Shown: one piece after another, positions 44,832 through 53,377 of the stretch
Layout: each line of letters begins with the position of its first letter
Numbering within the stretch: position 1 is the stretch's first letter
Assembly: GCA_044228505.1 (NCBI GenBank)
Contig: JBGAUT010000003.1
Location: 298,554 to 362,553, forward strand
Reading direction: 5' to 3'
DNA from: JAEUKA01 sp044228505
GTDB lineage: Bacteria; Myxococcota_A; Polyangia; Palsa-1104; JAEUJZ01
Length of the DNA stretch: 64,000 bases
The notes under the pieces: generated by a model
Seen by the model: the letters and a program-made list of their open reading frames with translations, nothing else
Told to the model about the DNA's origin: nothing
The model's database searches: none
Position numbers and translations under genes: made by a program

Positions 44832-47027
44832 ATGTACCAGCGAAGTGTTGGTCGGGTCAGAAACTCTCGACGAGCGAGCGGAACGGGGCACTGGTGGTCA
44901 TGGGGACTTATGTGGAGCGCGGTCCTGTGTGTGGGGATCACAACGGGCTGCACCGCACTGCGCGAAACCGATGACAGCGACGAAACGATGGAGCCGGGGG
45001 TGCCACCTGGCGATCCGGTCATCGTGGAAAACCCGATTGGTTGCCGGGGTCGCGTCTGCTCTGCCGCCGCCCCCTGTGGCACGGGCCAGCGCTGTCTCGA
45101 AGGTGTCTGCGTCACCGCTGGCGATCCCTGCCAGGATGACTCCACTTGCCAGGATGACTCGCGCTGTTACAAAGGGACGTGCCTCGGCTGGGATGCCTGC
45201 AAGAAGCTCGGTAGCTTTGACCCCGAGTGCAAAGGCGTTGCATTTACCCCCGCCGAGTTCAAGGCCCCGGTGATTGGCTGTAAGCTCGCTGGCTTCCAGT
45301 CCTTGTCGGTTCCAATCGTCGCTGACCTTGATCGCGACGGCAAACCCGAGGTGCTGACCGTGGCCCACGGCGTTGGCATCGTCGTGATGAGTGGCCAAGA
45401 CTGCAAAGAGCTGTGGCGCAAGAACATCGTTCTACAGGCCAGCAACCAAGGCAACCTCGCCGTCGCCGACTTGGATGGCGATGGCTTTGGCGAGATCGTC
45501 GCGGTCGACAGTGCCAACCGCGTCATCGTGCTCGACTACAAGGGCAACCTGCTCGCCACCTCGCCGACCCCCACCCAAGAGACCAACAGCAACGGTCAGC
45601 TCTGGAGCGCCCCCGCCATTGTCGATGTCGACGGCGTCGCCCCCCCGGAAATCATCGCTGGAGCGCAGGTCTCGCGGTTCGTCCGAGGCACCCCCTCGAA
45701 GATCACCGTGCTGTGGACCAAGCCCAATCGTGCCGAGTCACTTGGCTCGCTGCCGGTCGCCGCCGATCTGGATGGTGATGGTCGCCCCGAGGTGATCTCA
45801 AATGATCACGTCTATGACGGCATCACCGGGGCCGACAAGACCCCGCCCGCACTGTCGACCAAGCCCTTTTATCCAGCGGTCGCAGACTTTAACGGCGACG
45901 GCAAGCCCGACCTGCTCCTGGTCAACTCCGGGTCCGGCACCCAGATGGTCAGCGTCTACGACTACACCAACAAAAAGACCATCTTTGGCCCCTATCGCGT
46001 CGCCGAAGGGGGCTGGGGTGGTCCCGCCGTAATCGCAGACTTCGACGGTGACAAAGTCCCTGATTTTGGCCTGGCCTCGGCCAGTCGCTACTACACCTAT
46101 GCCCTCAAGTGCGCCGCCACCCCCAAGCCCGCCGACTGCACCGGTACCGACCCTGGTGTGCTGTGGTCCAAGGTCACCCGCGATGCCTCATCCGGCGGCA
46201 CCGGCTCGTCCGTGTTCGACTTCAATGGCGATGGCACCGCCGAGGTCGTCTACCGCGACGAGTGCTGGCTGCGCGTCTACAACGGCAAAGACGGCAAGAC
46301 CCTGTTTGCCGCCAACATCACCAGCAACACCTGCCTGGAGCTGCCGGTCATCGCCGATGTCGACAACGATGGCCACGCCGACATCATCGTCAGCAGCGAC
46401 TCCTACGGCTCGTGCGGGGCTACCAATCCTCCCGAGGCGGACACCGGCACCCCGTGGACCGGCCAGACCCAAGGCATGATCGTCCTGCGCGACCCCATGA
46501 ACCGCTGGATGCCGTCGCGCCCCCTGTGGAACCAGCACAGCTACCACATCACCAACATCAACGACGACCTATCGGTGCCGACCACCGAGCCCGACAACTG
46601 GCTGACCTACAACAACTATCGTCAGAACGTCCAGGGCGGCGGTGGTAGTTCGGGGTCGGTGCCCGATCCGACGGGGCGAACCGTGCCGGGGCTCGACTCC
46701 ACCGACTGTAGCAAGCTGTGGCGGCTGCGCGGCGAGGTCTGTAACCGAGGTGCCAGTCCGGCCCCCGCCCCGCTCTACGCCAGCTTCTACGAAGGCCATC
46801 CCGACAGTGGTGGCAAGCTGATCTGCACCGCCAAGACCGCCCTGCCAACCGCACCGGGGGCCTGCCAGCCGGTCACCTGCGACTGGAACAACCCCCCAGC
46901 CCGAGGCGTCGACCTCTACCTACGAGTCGGCGATGACGGCAAGGGCGGACGCCTCGGTGGCCAGTGCAAAGACAAAAACGACCTCGCCCACCAGCCCGCC
47001 GCAACCTGCAGCGGCATCCCCGGCTAA
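44832..47027 (+). CDS. FG-GAP/VCBS-repeat surface lipoprotein
   Basis: 731 residues from ATG 44832, fixed by GGAGG at 44821-44825 (6-nt spacing). Long lipoprotein signal ending ITTGC (Cys near 39). Cys-rich region at about 70-125 (CRGRVCSAAAPC, CQDDSTCQDDSRC). Eight FG-GAP-type units follow (VADLDRDGKPEVLTV, VADLDGDGFGEIVAV, AADLDGDGRPEVISN and others). The C-terminal region carries WNQHSYHITNINDDLSVP, a landmark of large Myxococcota FG-GAP proteins, and ends in a Cys-bearing Ig-like domain. Codon use is markedly C-rich (CCC, GCC, ACC) compared with neighbours. Divergent from the kinase operon. Confidence 0.84.
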   Translation: MYQRSVGRVRNSRRASGTGHWWSWGLMWSAVLCVGITTGCTALRETDDSDETMEPGVPPGDPVIVENPIGCRGRVCSAAAPCGTGQRCLEGVCVTAGDPCQDDSTCQDDSRCYKGTCLGWDACKKLGSFDPECKGVAFTPAEFKAPVIGCKLAGFQSLSVPIVADLDRDGKPEVLTVAHGVGIVVMSGQDCKELWRKNIVLQASNQGNLAVADLDGDGFGEIVAVDSANRVIVLDYKGNLLATSPTPTQETNSNGQLWSAPAIVDVDGVAPPEIIAGAQVSRFVRGTPSKITVLWTKPNRAESLGSLPVAADLDGDGRPEVISNDHVYDGITGADKTPPALSTKPFYPAVADFNGDGKPDLLLVNSGSGTQMVSVYDYTNKKTIFGPYRVAEGGWGGPAVIADFDGDKVPDFGLASASRYYTYALKCAATPKPADCTGTDPGVLWSKVTRDASSGGTGSSVFDFNGDGTAEVVYRDECWLRVYNGKDGKTLFAANITSNTCLELPVIADVDNDGHADIIVSSDSYGSCGATNPPEADTGTPWTGQTQGMIVLRDPMNRWMPSRPLWNQHSYHITNINDDLSVPTTEPDNWLTYNNYRQNVQGGGGSSGSVPDPTGRTVPGLDSTDCSKLWRLRGEVCNRGASPAPAPLYASFYEGHPDSGGKLICTAKTALPTAPGACQPVTCDWNNPPARGVDLYLRVGDDGKGGRLGGQCKDKNDLAHQPAATCSGIPG

Positions 47028-47073
47028 GCCTCCCGACTCTCTTTGTCTCCGCGTGGCCACAGGGTTGCTGGGG

Positions 47074-48141
47074 TTACGGGCTGGCCGGTGCAGGGGTCGC
47101 TACCGGATGGAGCTTGGCCGCCACGGCGCGCAGGATGGCTTCGGCGGCGAGCAGCTTTTCGGCAAAGGCGATTCGGTCGAGCGGGCCCTCTCCAAACACA
47201 TCCGAGATGGCGGCAAAGGTGGTGTACACGCCGCTGTGATAGTTGGTCGGTTGGAGTGCCCACTTGGGCGGCGGGCTCGGTGGCGGCAGGCTGCGCAGGG
47301 TTGCTTGGGCGGCATCCCACAGCGTCTTGCGCTTCGCCTTGAGTTCATCGGGCACCTTGAGCTTGAGACACAGCTTGGCGTCCTCTAGCTGAAGGTACAG
47401 GCGCAGCGGCTCGCTCGGGTGAATCGGCGTCCACAGCCAGTGGCAGGCGATGAAGCCGCCTTTGGGGTTGGCCTCATAGCTGATTCCGGATGTGCCCATG
47501 TGGCCGATGCCTTGGATTCGGCAGTCCTCGAAAAACCCGTAGAAGTCGGGGGCTTTCCAGTCGCTTGGGGGACGCTCCGCAAAGTGTTTGGTGCGGTCGG
47601 CCAGTCGATGCAGCACATCGCGATACGATCCGGCCAGGTCGCGGACATCGCGGCGCCTACTGACCTCACTGACAGTGAGGAGTGCGGGATCGGCGAGCAG
47701 CTCCGACAGGTGGCTGGCATCGCAGCGCGCCCACAGCTGAGACGATCTGCCGTCCGGCGCAGTAGCCGCTGTCCCCGCCCACTGTGCCAGCCGCTGGTCG
47801 GTGACGGTGACTTGCGACAGCCCCAGGACCAGATACACCAGGCGGCTCTTCGGGGTCTTTTTGACATGGGCGTACTGGCGGTCGAACTGCTCTTTGTCGA
47901 GTGCTCCGTCGATCTTTAGCTCGACAAAGACCCGCTCGACGGCACCGCTCGGCTCCGTCACCGTGAACGCCAGGTCGTACAGTCGCCGCTCCGGTTCCCA
48001 CTCTAGCTCGATGGCGCGGAGCCCTGACACGCCGAGGACTCGTTCGAGCAGCCGCGTATGTAGCAGCAGTCCAGACAGTGCCACCTGATGGACGCGCTCG
48101 TTATTTGGCTTGTGGTCAAACAGCAGATCAATGGCCGCCAT
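47074..48141 (-). CDS. PD-(D/E)XK-type nuclease-like protein
   Basis: 355 residues from ATG 48141. The region at 45-95 has the PD-(D/E)XK layout: E45, D56 (YDLAFTV) and E74-x-K76 (VFVELKIDG), followed by a helix with a conserved Gln/Arg-Tyr (EQFDRQY). This is close to the PDDEXK_4-like families found in phage defence, but also in orphan genes. The rest (150-340) has no motif I know (GIGHMGTSGISYEANP, FIACHWLWTPI). Cytoplasmic, no signal. Lies divergent from the TPR-HEAT gene over 51 bp containing a perfect inverted repeat. DNA target and role unknown. Confidence 0.62.
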   Translation of the reverse strand: MAAIDLLFDHKPNNERVHQVALSGLLLHTRLLERVLGVSGLRAIELEWEPERRLYDLAFTVTEPSGAVERVFVELKIDGALDKEQFDRQYAHVKKTPKSRLVYLVLGLSQVTVTDQRLAQWAGTAATAPDGRSSQLWARCDASHLSELLADPALLTVSEVSRRRDVRDLAGSYRDVLHRLADRTKHFAERPPSDWKAPDFYGFFEDCRIQGIGHMGTSGISYEANPKGGFIACHWLWTPIHPSEPLRLYLQLEDAKLCLKLKVPDELKAKRKTLWDAAQATLRSLPPPSPPPKWALQPTNYHSGVYTTFAAISDVFGEGPLDRIAFAEKLLAAEAILRAVAAKLHPVATPAPASP

Positions 48142-48153
48142 CGCTTCCCCCGC

Positions 48154-48171
48154 GCTTCGCCCCCGCGAAGC
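48154..48171. repeat. 7-bp perfect inverted repeat in divergent promoter gap
   Basis: GCTTCGC-CCCC-GCGAAGC lies between the divergent start codons of the nuclease (48141) and TPR-HEAT genes (48193). It could be an operator or an mRNA hairpin. Confidence 0.5.
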
Positions 48172-48192
48172 AAGCTCTGATCTTACCGCAGT

Positions 48193-50115
48193 TTGCGAGC
48201 GGATCGGCTGGCAGCGCGTTGGGCCTCGGAGTGTGCGAAACTGGAGGTGGTGAGCGAGCCAGAGGAGATTCTCGACAAAGCGCAGAAGGTGCGGCGGTTG
48301 GTCGCGGCCGGGCAGGTCACTCCGCCGATCTTGCCGTACATCGTGGGTGAGCTGCTCGCAGAGGTCGATGCCAAGGCGAGCGACTATCGGGATTGGCTGA
48401 AGCTGGGGAGTGAGTGTTTCGCCAAGCTCGGTCATCCCCGGCGGGCAGCGCTGACGCTGGCGCTCGGGGTGGGGCCAGAGGCGGCGCTCAAGTGTCTGCC
48501 AAGTGGGCGCTTTGCGGTAGAGCGGGCGTATCTGCTGGCGGCGCAAGCGAAGGCGGTTCCGGGACAAGCGAGCGGTCTGCTCCACGAGGCGGCGCAGCTA
48601 TGTCTTTCAGCGGGACTTCTGACCTCGGCGGGGCTGCTGTTCCAACAGGCGGGCGAGGTGACGCTGGCGAAAGACGCGTGGACGCGGCTGCTCGGGACGC
48701 AGCCACCACTGTATGAGCGGGCGCTGCTTCATGCCCAGCTTGCACTCCTTGGGAGCGGCGAGAGTCCATCCGAGCTGGTCAGCGAGGGTCGGCGGCATGC
48801 GGCGCTTTCTGGGCAGCTGTTGGAAGAGGTCGCGGATGGACACGAGCTCGGGGGGCGGCGGGCGCAGGCACTCGACTGCTACCGGGTGCTGGCGCAGCTT
48901 GGCGAGCGGCGCGGGGCCTTTGAAAACATCGCGGAAGGGTTTCTCGGCATGCTGCGCATCTTCCAGGGCGAGCGCATGGTGGCCGAGGCGGTGGCGCTGT
49001 ACGACGAGCTGTTGCGGCTGGCCATCCAGCACGGCGAGCACGAGCTCTGCGCGGAGCAGTGTCGAGAGGCGGCCCAGTTTCTGATTCGCTGTGGGCTTCC
49101 AGGGCCAGCCGGGGGCTATCTGCGGCAAGCGGCGCAGGCGCTGTTGCGGGTGGCGGAAGGACGGGCGCAGGCGGGGGCTTTGCGGCTGGCCGAGCATGCG
49201 CTGCTGTCTGCCGCAGATCTGCTGTCCGGGCTGCCCGAGCCAGGGCTCCTCGGTGACGTCTTGCGGCGTCTTGCTGCGAGCCAGCGCGACCCTCATGAGC
49301 GAGCCCGCTACACCCGGTTGGCCGACAAGCTGCCGACAGCAAGTGGTGCCAAGCCAGTGGAGCCCGTGACCAAGCCCGCCGGGCAGTCGTCACGAGGGCT
49401 GCCGGAGGTGTGGACGCTCGATTTGCTAGCCTGGGAAGCGGCGGCGTCCCCGGCGGCTGTGTGTCTGCGGCTGCTGCTCGATCCGAGCCGACCCGAGCTT
49501 ACGCGACGCCACGCGCTGCTGGTGCTGCTATATATCGAAGGGGATGCCACCCAGGCGCTGCCCGTCGAACAGCGCCAGCGCCTGGTGCGCAGCTTGGGCA
49601 GCCAGCGGGTGTATGAGGCCGTGGCACCCCTTCAGCGCCTGTATCACGAGTCGCTTGCGCAGGCCGAGCGTCCGGGCGAAGCCACGCTACGCGGCCAGAT
49701 CGTCGATGCTCTGCCGAAGCTGCCGTTTCCTCGGGCGCTTCAGCTAGTGGTCGAAGCGCTCGGCGATCCATCGGAAGCGGTGCGCAGCCAAGCCCACAGT
49801 GCGCTGTCACGGATGGGAACCAGCGAGCTGCTTAGCACGCTCGGTCAACTGCTGTCCGAGTCTCGCGAGCCGGCGGTGCAACTGGCGTTGGTGTCGGCGC
49901 TGTCACGAGTTGCCGATCCGCGGGCGGTGGAGCGGCTGCTTGCCGTGTTTTGCAGCCAGGGTGATCCGCTGCGTCGCGAGGCCCGGCGCGGCCTGGTCGG
50001 CCTGCGTGACAAGTCGCTGCGACCGCTGTACGCCCGGGCCCTGCTGACGGTGTCGTCCGATCGAGCGCAGGACCTGCACGCGCTTATTTCCGAGCTTTAC
50101 CCTTCGGGCCTGTAG
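48193..50115 (+). CDS. Cytoplasmic TPR/HEAT-repeat protein
   Basis: 640 residues from TTG 48193, the first start codon after an in-frame TGA at 48178. GTG at 48247 or 48250 is the alternative. Codon bias is already coding-like at the TTG. Residues 1-350 are TPR-like helices (QLCLSAGLLTSAGLLFQQAGEVTLAKDAW), a Pro/Lys linker follows at about 370-400, then HEAT repeats at 400-640 (VEALGDPSEAVRSQAHSALSRMG, VSALSRVADPRAVERLLAV). No signal or TM. Probably a scaffold. Shares its divergent promoter with the nuclease gene, and its end overlaps the next convergent gene by 32 bp. Confidence 0.75.
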   Translation: MRADRLAARWASECAKLEVVSEPEEILDKAQKVRRLVAAGQVTPPILPYIVGELLAEVDAKASDYRDWLKLGSECFAKLGHPRRAALTLALGVGPEAALKCLPSGRFAVERAYLLAAQAKAVPGQASGLLHEAAQLCLSAGLLTSAGLLFQQAGEVTLAKDAWTRLLGTQPPLYERALLHAQLALLGSGESPSELVSEGRRHAALSGQLLEEVADGHELGGRRAQALDCYRVLAQLGERRGAFENIAEGFLGMLRIFQGERMVAEAVALYDELLRLAIQHGEHELCAEQCREAAQFLIRCGLPGPAGGYLRQAAQALLRVAEGRAQAGALRLAEHALLSAADLLSGLPEPGLLGDVLRRLAASQRDPHERARYTRLADKLPTASGAKPVEPVTKPAGQSSRGLPEVWTLDLLAWEAAASPAAVCLRLLLDPSRPELTRRHALLVLLYIEGDATQALPVEQRQRLVRSLGSQRVYEAVAPLQRLYHESLAQAERPGEATLRGQIVDALPKLPFPRALQLVVEALGDPSEAVRSQAHSALSRMGTSELLSTLGQLLSESREPAVQLALVSALSRVADPRAVERLLAVFCSQGDPLRREARRGLVGLRDKSLRPLYARALLTVSSDRAQDLHALISELYPSGL

Positions 50116-51127
50116 CGCCTGATTTGCCCTTGGCGGTGGGTGGGGCGACTGCCTTCGCTTCACTGTCAGAGAGCGGCGGGCGCAGCGGAGGGGCGGCTGG
50201 AGCAACCCGAGCACCGGGGCCGCCCACGGCGTCTTTGCTGGCGTTTGTGACACAGCGGAAGAGCGGCCGGAGCTTGGCGAGGTCGGCGCGCAGCGGCTGC
50301 AAATCGGGCTCGGCGCTCGGCTCGGCGTAGAAGGTCAAATCGGAAGAAGCATCGACGACATAGGCACCGTACTCCGTCAGTGCTCGGGCCAGCACTTTGC
50401 CTTCGGGACTCAGCCCCAGCGTGTCGAGGTTTTGCTTGGGCAAAAGGGTCACGAGCTGCCCCATCGGGACCGTACCGCGATAGGTGGACTCGGCCCCATC
50501 GTCCTGTTTGGTCGCGGGCCAGACCGGCCCGAGTCGGAGGTGGGTGCGGGGCAGGGCCATCGCCAGCGCATGCCGGATGCCTTGGGTTAGCTCGCGTCGC
50601 CGAATCAGTCCGCCAAGGGCGCTGCCGCCGTAGGCTCGCTCGCCGCCTTCACCAACGCCGGGTCCGCGCAGGTCGTTGCGGGTGTAGCCCTCGGCCAGAA
50701 TGTGACCGGCCTTGCGGCGGCTGGCGTGCCATAGCTCGTGAACGTAGCGCCGCTCGGGGTCGATGATGTGAAGGTGAGCATCGCTGTCTTCGCTGCGCGG
50801 CTTGGCGGGCTCGGCGGACTTGGGGACGCGGATGGTGGCGACTTGCTCGCCTTTGACGACGATCTTGACGAGTGGATCGGTCGCGGAGGCCACGTAGATC
50901 GGATGACTCCACTGTTCGGCATTGACGTCGGCAGCAAGCTTTTCGTCGACCAACATGCGCGAACAAGGCGAGTCGGCGGGCTCGATGGCAGCGGCTGCGC
51001 CGAGCGGGGTATTCCACGGTGAGTCGGGCGCAAACGGCCACTCGGCGGAATCGCGATCCGCGACAGGACTGGCAGCGGCCAGGGTGGCGATGAACAGCAC
51101 CCCACCACGTAGACCGAAGCGACACAT
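50084..51127 (-). CDS. Secreted protein of unknown function
   Basis: 347 residues from ATG 51127, taken because the signal peptide (MCRFGLRGGVLFIATLAAASP) starts there. ATG 51199 would add 24 residues. Mature start WPFAPDSPWNTPLG is a recognisable conserved opening of secreted proteins in several soil bacteria, but I cannot name the family. Other conserved-looking stretches are HIIDPERRYVHELWHA, GGSALGGLIRR and ALAMALP. His/Glu/Asp in these could be catalytic, which suggests a hydrolase or lyase, unproven. The tail is Pro/Ala/Lys rich. Convergent overlap of 32 bp with the TPR-HEAT gene. Confidence 0.62.
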   Translation of the reverse strand: MCRFGLRGGVLFIATLAAASPVADRDSAEWPFAPDSPWNTPLGAAAAIEPADSPCSRMLVDEKLAADVNAEQWSHPIYVASATDPLVKIVVKGEQVATIRVPKSAEPAKPRSEDSDAHLHIIDPERRYVHELWHASRRKAGHILAEGYTRNDLRGPGVGEGGERAYGGSALGGLIRRRELTQGIRHALAMALPRTHLRLGPVWPATKQDDGAESTYRGTVPMGQLVTLLPKQNLDTLGLSPEGKVLARALTEYGAYVVDASSDLTFYAEPSAEPDLQPLRADLAKLRPLFRCVTNASKDAVGGPGARVAPAAPPLRPPLSDSEAKAVAPPTAKGKSGATGPKGKARK

Positions 51128-51250
51128 GGAAAGAAGCGACAAGGAAGTCACGGCTCGTAGTTCGTTCTTAACCAGAAAGTGGTCGCTTGGCATGCACAAT
51201 CGTCGCCAACCATGGCTGATGGTGAGTGCCGGACTGGGTGGACCGAGCGG

Positions 51251-51805
51251 TCAATCCCACAGTGCAGGAAGGATGAACAGGCCGAGGTTGAGTCCCGCAG
51301 TGAACTGGATCTCGTGCGTGGTCACCGCACTCGTGCGCAGCACCTGATGAGATAGCTCAACGGATAGGGCGCTCATCAGGATATGGACCCCGAAACCGTG
51401 ACGGAAGCCAAAGGCTGCCTGTCCATCGGCGCTCCCGATCACGATTCTTGGCGTGTACGTGCCAATGATGGGGGGGAGGGCTCCGTACCCAAATCCGCAG
51501 CCAAGCGAAATGGCGTGGCTGCTGTGGTGTCCGCTGCTGCGTAGCTCATAGGACAGCTCGGGGAGCAGCCATGGCGTATTCTCGATGAGGCGTCCGATCC
51601 CCGAGCTCGTCCAACCGATCGCAACCCCAACGGGAAGATGGAACGCCACGCCCCTCTCCTTGTCATCGTTGAGCAGCGCGAAGAGCCCGGCGTTGGGACG
51701 GAAAGTCGGCACGACAAAGGGGCGCGCCTCTGCCTGGAGCAGAGTCGGATGGAGCAGCAGTCCGAGCAGCGCTCCTCCGAACAGCACTCGCGGAAACCTC
51801 CACAT
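51251..51805 (-). CDS. Small outer-membrane beta-barrel-like protein
   Basis: 184 residues. Signal peptide 1-25 (MWRFPRVLFGGALLGLLLHPTLLQAEA). The mature part is short beta-strands rich in Gly/aromatic residues (VAIGWTSSGIG, SLGCGFGYGALPPIIG, AAFGFRHGFGVHILMSALSVELSH), fitting an 8-strand barrel of the OmpA/OmpW size class. It ends ILPALWD rather than the usual terminal Phe. Function unknown. Leaderless-type promoter at 51813-51841 shared back to back with the helicase gene. Confidence 0.62.
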   Translation of the reverse strand: MWRFPRVLFGGALLGLLLHPTLLQAEARPFVVPTFRPNAGLFALLNDDKERGVAFHLPVGVAIGWTSSGIGRLIENTPWLLPELSYELRSSGHHSSHAISLGCGFGYGALPPIIGTYTPRIVIGSADGQAAFGFRHGFGVHILMSALSVELSHQVLRTSAVTTHEIQFTAGLNLGLFILPALWD

Positions 51806-51812
51806 CTAGCCA

Positions 51813-51841
51813 ACTATCTGCGATCGGGTGGGTTGTCACAA
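51813..51841 (-). promoter_or_regulatory. Promoter of the barrel gene (TTGTGA-17-GATAGT)
   Basis: On the minus strand, -35 TTGTGA (51836-51841), a 17-nt spacer and -10 GATAGT (51813-51818), 7 nt before ATG 51805. No Shine-Dalgarno sequence. Confidence 0.4.
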
Positions 51842-51853
51842 GAGAGGGCCCTA

Positions 51854-53350
51854 GTGTACCGTCGGTCGCCGTGCGTTGCCACCGTGAGCAGGCATGGCAC
51901 ATACGACTTGGTTGGATGCGGATTGGACTTACACCCTGTTCCCTACGAGCAACCGTACTTCATTCCGCGACCTCATCAGGAGGCCGCCCGTGATGCCATG
52001 TTGGCGGCGCGAGCGGTGGGGCGTCCGGGGTTTTTGCTCGGGGACCTGACCGGCCTGGGCAAGACGCTGTCTGCTTGGCTGGCCATCTGCGCCATGCCAG
52101 AGACAGAGGTGCTCATCATCTGTCCCAAGGGGGCGATTCCGCAGTGGCGGCGTACGATGGCGCGTTCGCTGGCGACCGGCAAGTGCGTCACCCTGCTGAA
52201 CTTCGAAAAAACCAAGTCGTTGCTGCTCCCTCCTCCGGATAGCAAAAAGCGATCGACTCGCGCCAAGAACAACGAGCGGGCCAAGCATGGCATCCCCAAG
52301 CGAACCTGGCCGATTGTGGTGATTGATGAGAGTCACCGCCTGCGAAACCCTAGTGCCCAGCAGTCACTGGTGTGTCGTCAGCTTGCCGCAGCGGCTCGGT
52401 TTACGATGTACCTGAGCGCCACGGCGGGTCAGTCTCCTCACGAGCTGTCTTATCTGGGAAGACTCCTGACCTATGCGACCGGGGGCGTGACTGGTGACAT
52501 GGATGAGTTTCGCCAGCTCATGAAACAGCTTCGGATTGGCAGAGCCAAGGGACGTTGGAAGAACTGGAGTTGGGAGCCAAGTGAGGCCGATCGCAAGGTG
52601 ATGTCGGATCTCTTGTACAAAGGGAAAGACGCGATTGGCCTCAGAAGACGACCGGAAGATATCGCGGGCTGGCCCGAGGTGCAGCGCGAGCTGGCGGCCA
52701 CGGCATTGGATCGGGACAGTCAGCGGCTCTATGAAGCCACGTGGCGAGAGTTTCGGCGCGAGCTGGGACTGCTGGGAGGGAGTACCCGGCATCCCACCGG
52801 ATGGGCGGCCGACCTGCGCTTTCGCCAAAAAGCGAGCTTGCTGCGAACCACTGGAACTGCGGACTTTGTGGATGATCTTCTCGGGAATGGCGAGCAGGTG
52901 GCAGTCTCTGTCGCTTTTTTGGAAACCAGCGCCATGCTCGTGGAAAAGCTCACCGGCCACGGCTGGTCGGTGGGCGTGATAAACGGCACCCAGTCTGCGC
53001 AGGCCAACGAACAGACCCGGGTCGCCTTCCAGCGCGGGCAGCTAGACGTCGTGATCTTTACGGTCACCGAGTCGATCTCGCTTCATCAAGGAGAGCTGCC
53101 TGGCGGGGAGCGGGCGCGCTCGTTGGTGGTTCACGATTTGCGCCACAGTGCCATTCAACTTCAGCAGATCGAAGGACGCTGTCACCGCGATGGCAAGCGC
53201 GCCATGATCTACTACGCCTATGCCGAAGGCACGGTCGAAGAAAAGATCGCGGCCACGGTGCTGAGCAGAATGACCGCCATGGATGGCATGGCGGGCGATG
53301 ACACCACGCTACTAGAAGAGATCGCGCTGATTCTTCACCACCAACCGTAA
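51854..53350 (+). CDS. SNF2/superfamily 2 DNA helicase-like ATPase
   Basis: 498 residues from GTG 51854 (GAGAGGG about 7 nt upstream). Motifs in order: Q-like PRPHQEAARDAM, motif I GDLTGLGKT at 63-71, Ia ICPKGAIPQW, II DESH at 158-161 (in IVVIDESHRLRNPSA), III LSATAGQSP, V-like DVVIFTVTESISLHQG, VI QQIEGRCHRDGK. This is the minimal SNF2-type helicase core found in phages and in bacterial accessory DNA, without extra domains. ATP-driven translocation on DNA is the family activity. No nuclease, methylase or phage gene is adjacent, so I cannot assign a process. Followed 27 bp later by a zinc-ribbon membrane protein. Confidence 0.82.
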   Translation: MYRRSPCVATVSRHGTYDLVGCGLDLHPVPYEQPYFIPRPHQEAARDAMLAARAVGRPGFLLGDLTGLGKTLSAWLAICAMPETEVLIICPKGAIPQWRRTMARSLATGKCVTLLNFEKTKSLLLPPPDSKKRSTRAKNNERAKHGIPKRTWPIVVIDESHRLRNPSAQQSLVCRQLAAAARFTMYLSATAGQSPHELSYLGRLLTYATGGVTGDMDEFRQLMKQLRIGRAKGRWKNWSWEPSEADRKVMSDLLYKGKDAIGLRRRPEDIAGWPEVQRELAATALDRDSQRLYEATWREFRRELGLLGGSTRHPTGWAADLRFRQKASLLRTTGTADFVDDLLGNGEQVAVSVAFLETSAMLVEKLTGHGWSVGVINGTQSAQANEQTRVAFQRGQLDVVIFTVTESISLHQGELPGGERARSLVVHDLRHSAIQLQQIEGRCHRDGKRAMIYYAYAEGTVEEKIAATVLSRMTAMDGMAGDDTTLLEEIALILHHQP

Positions 53351-53377
53351 CGCCGACCGCGTAGACCTTGGGAACCA

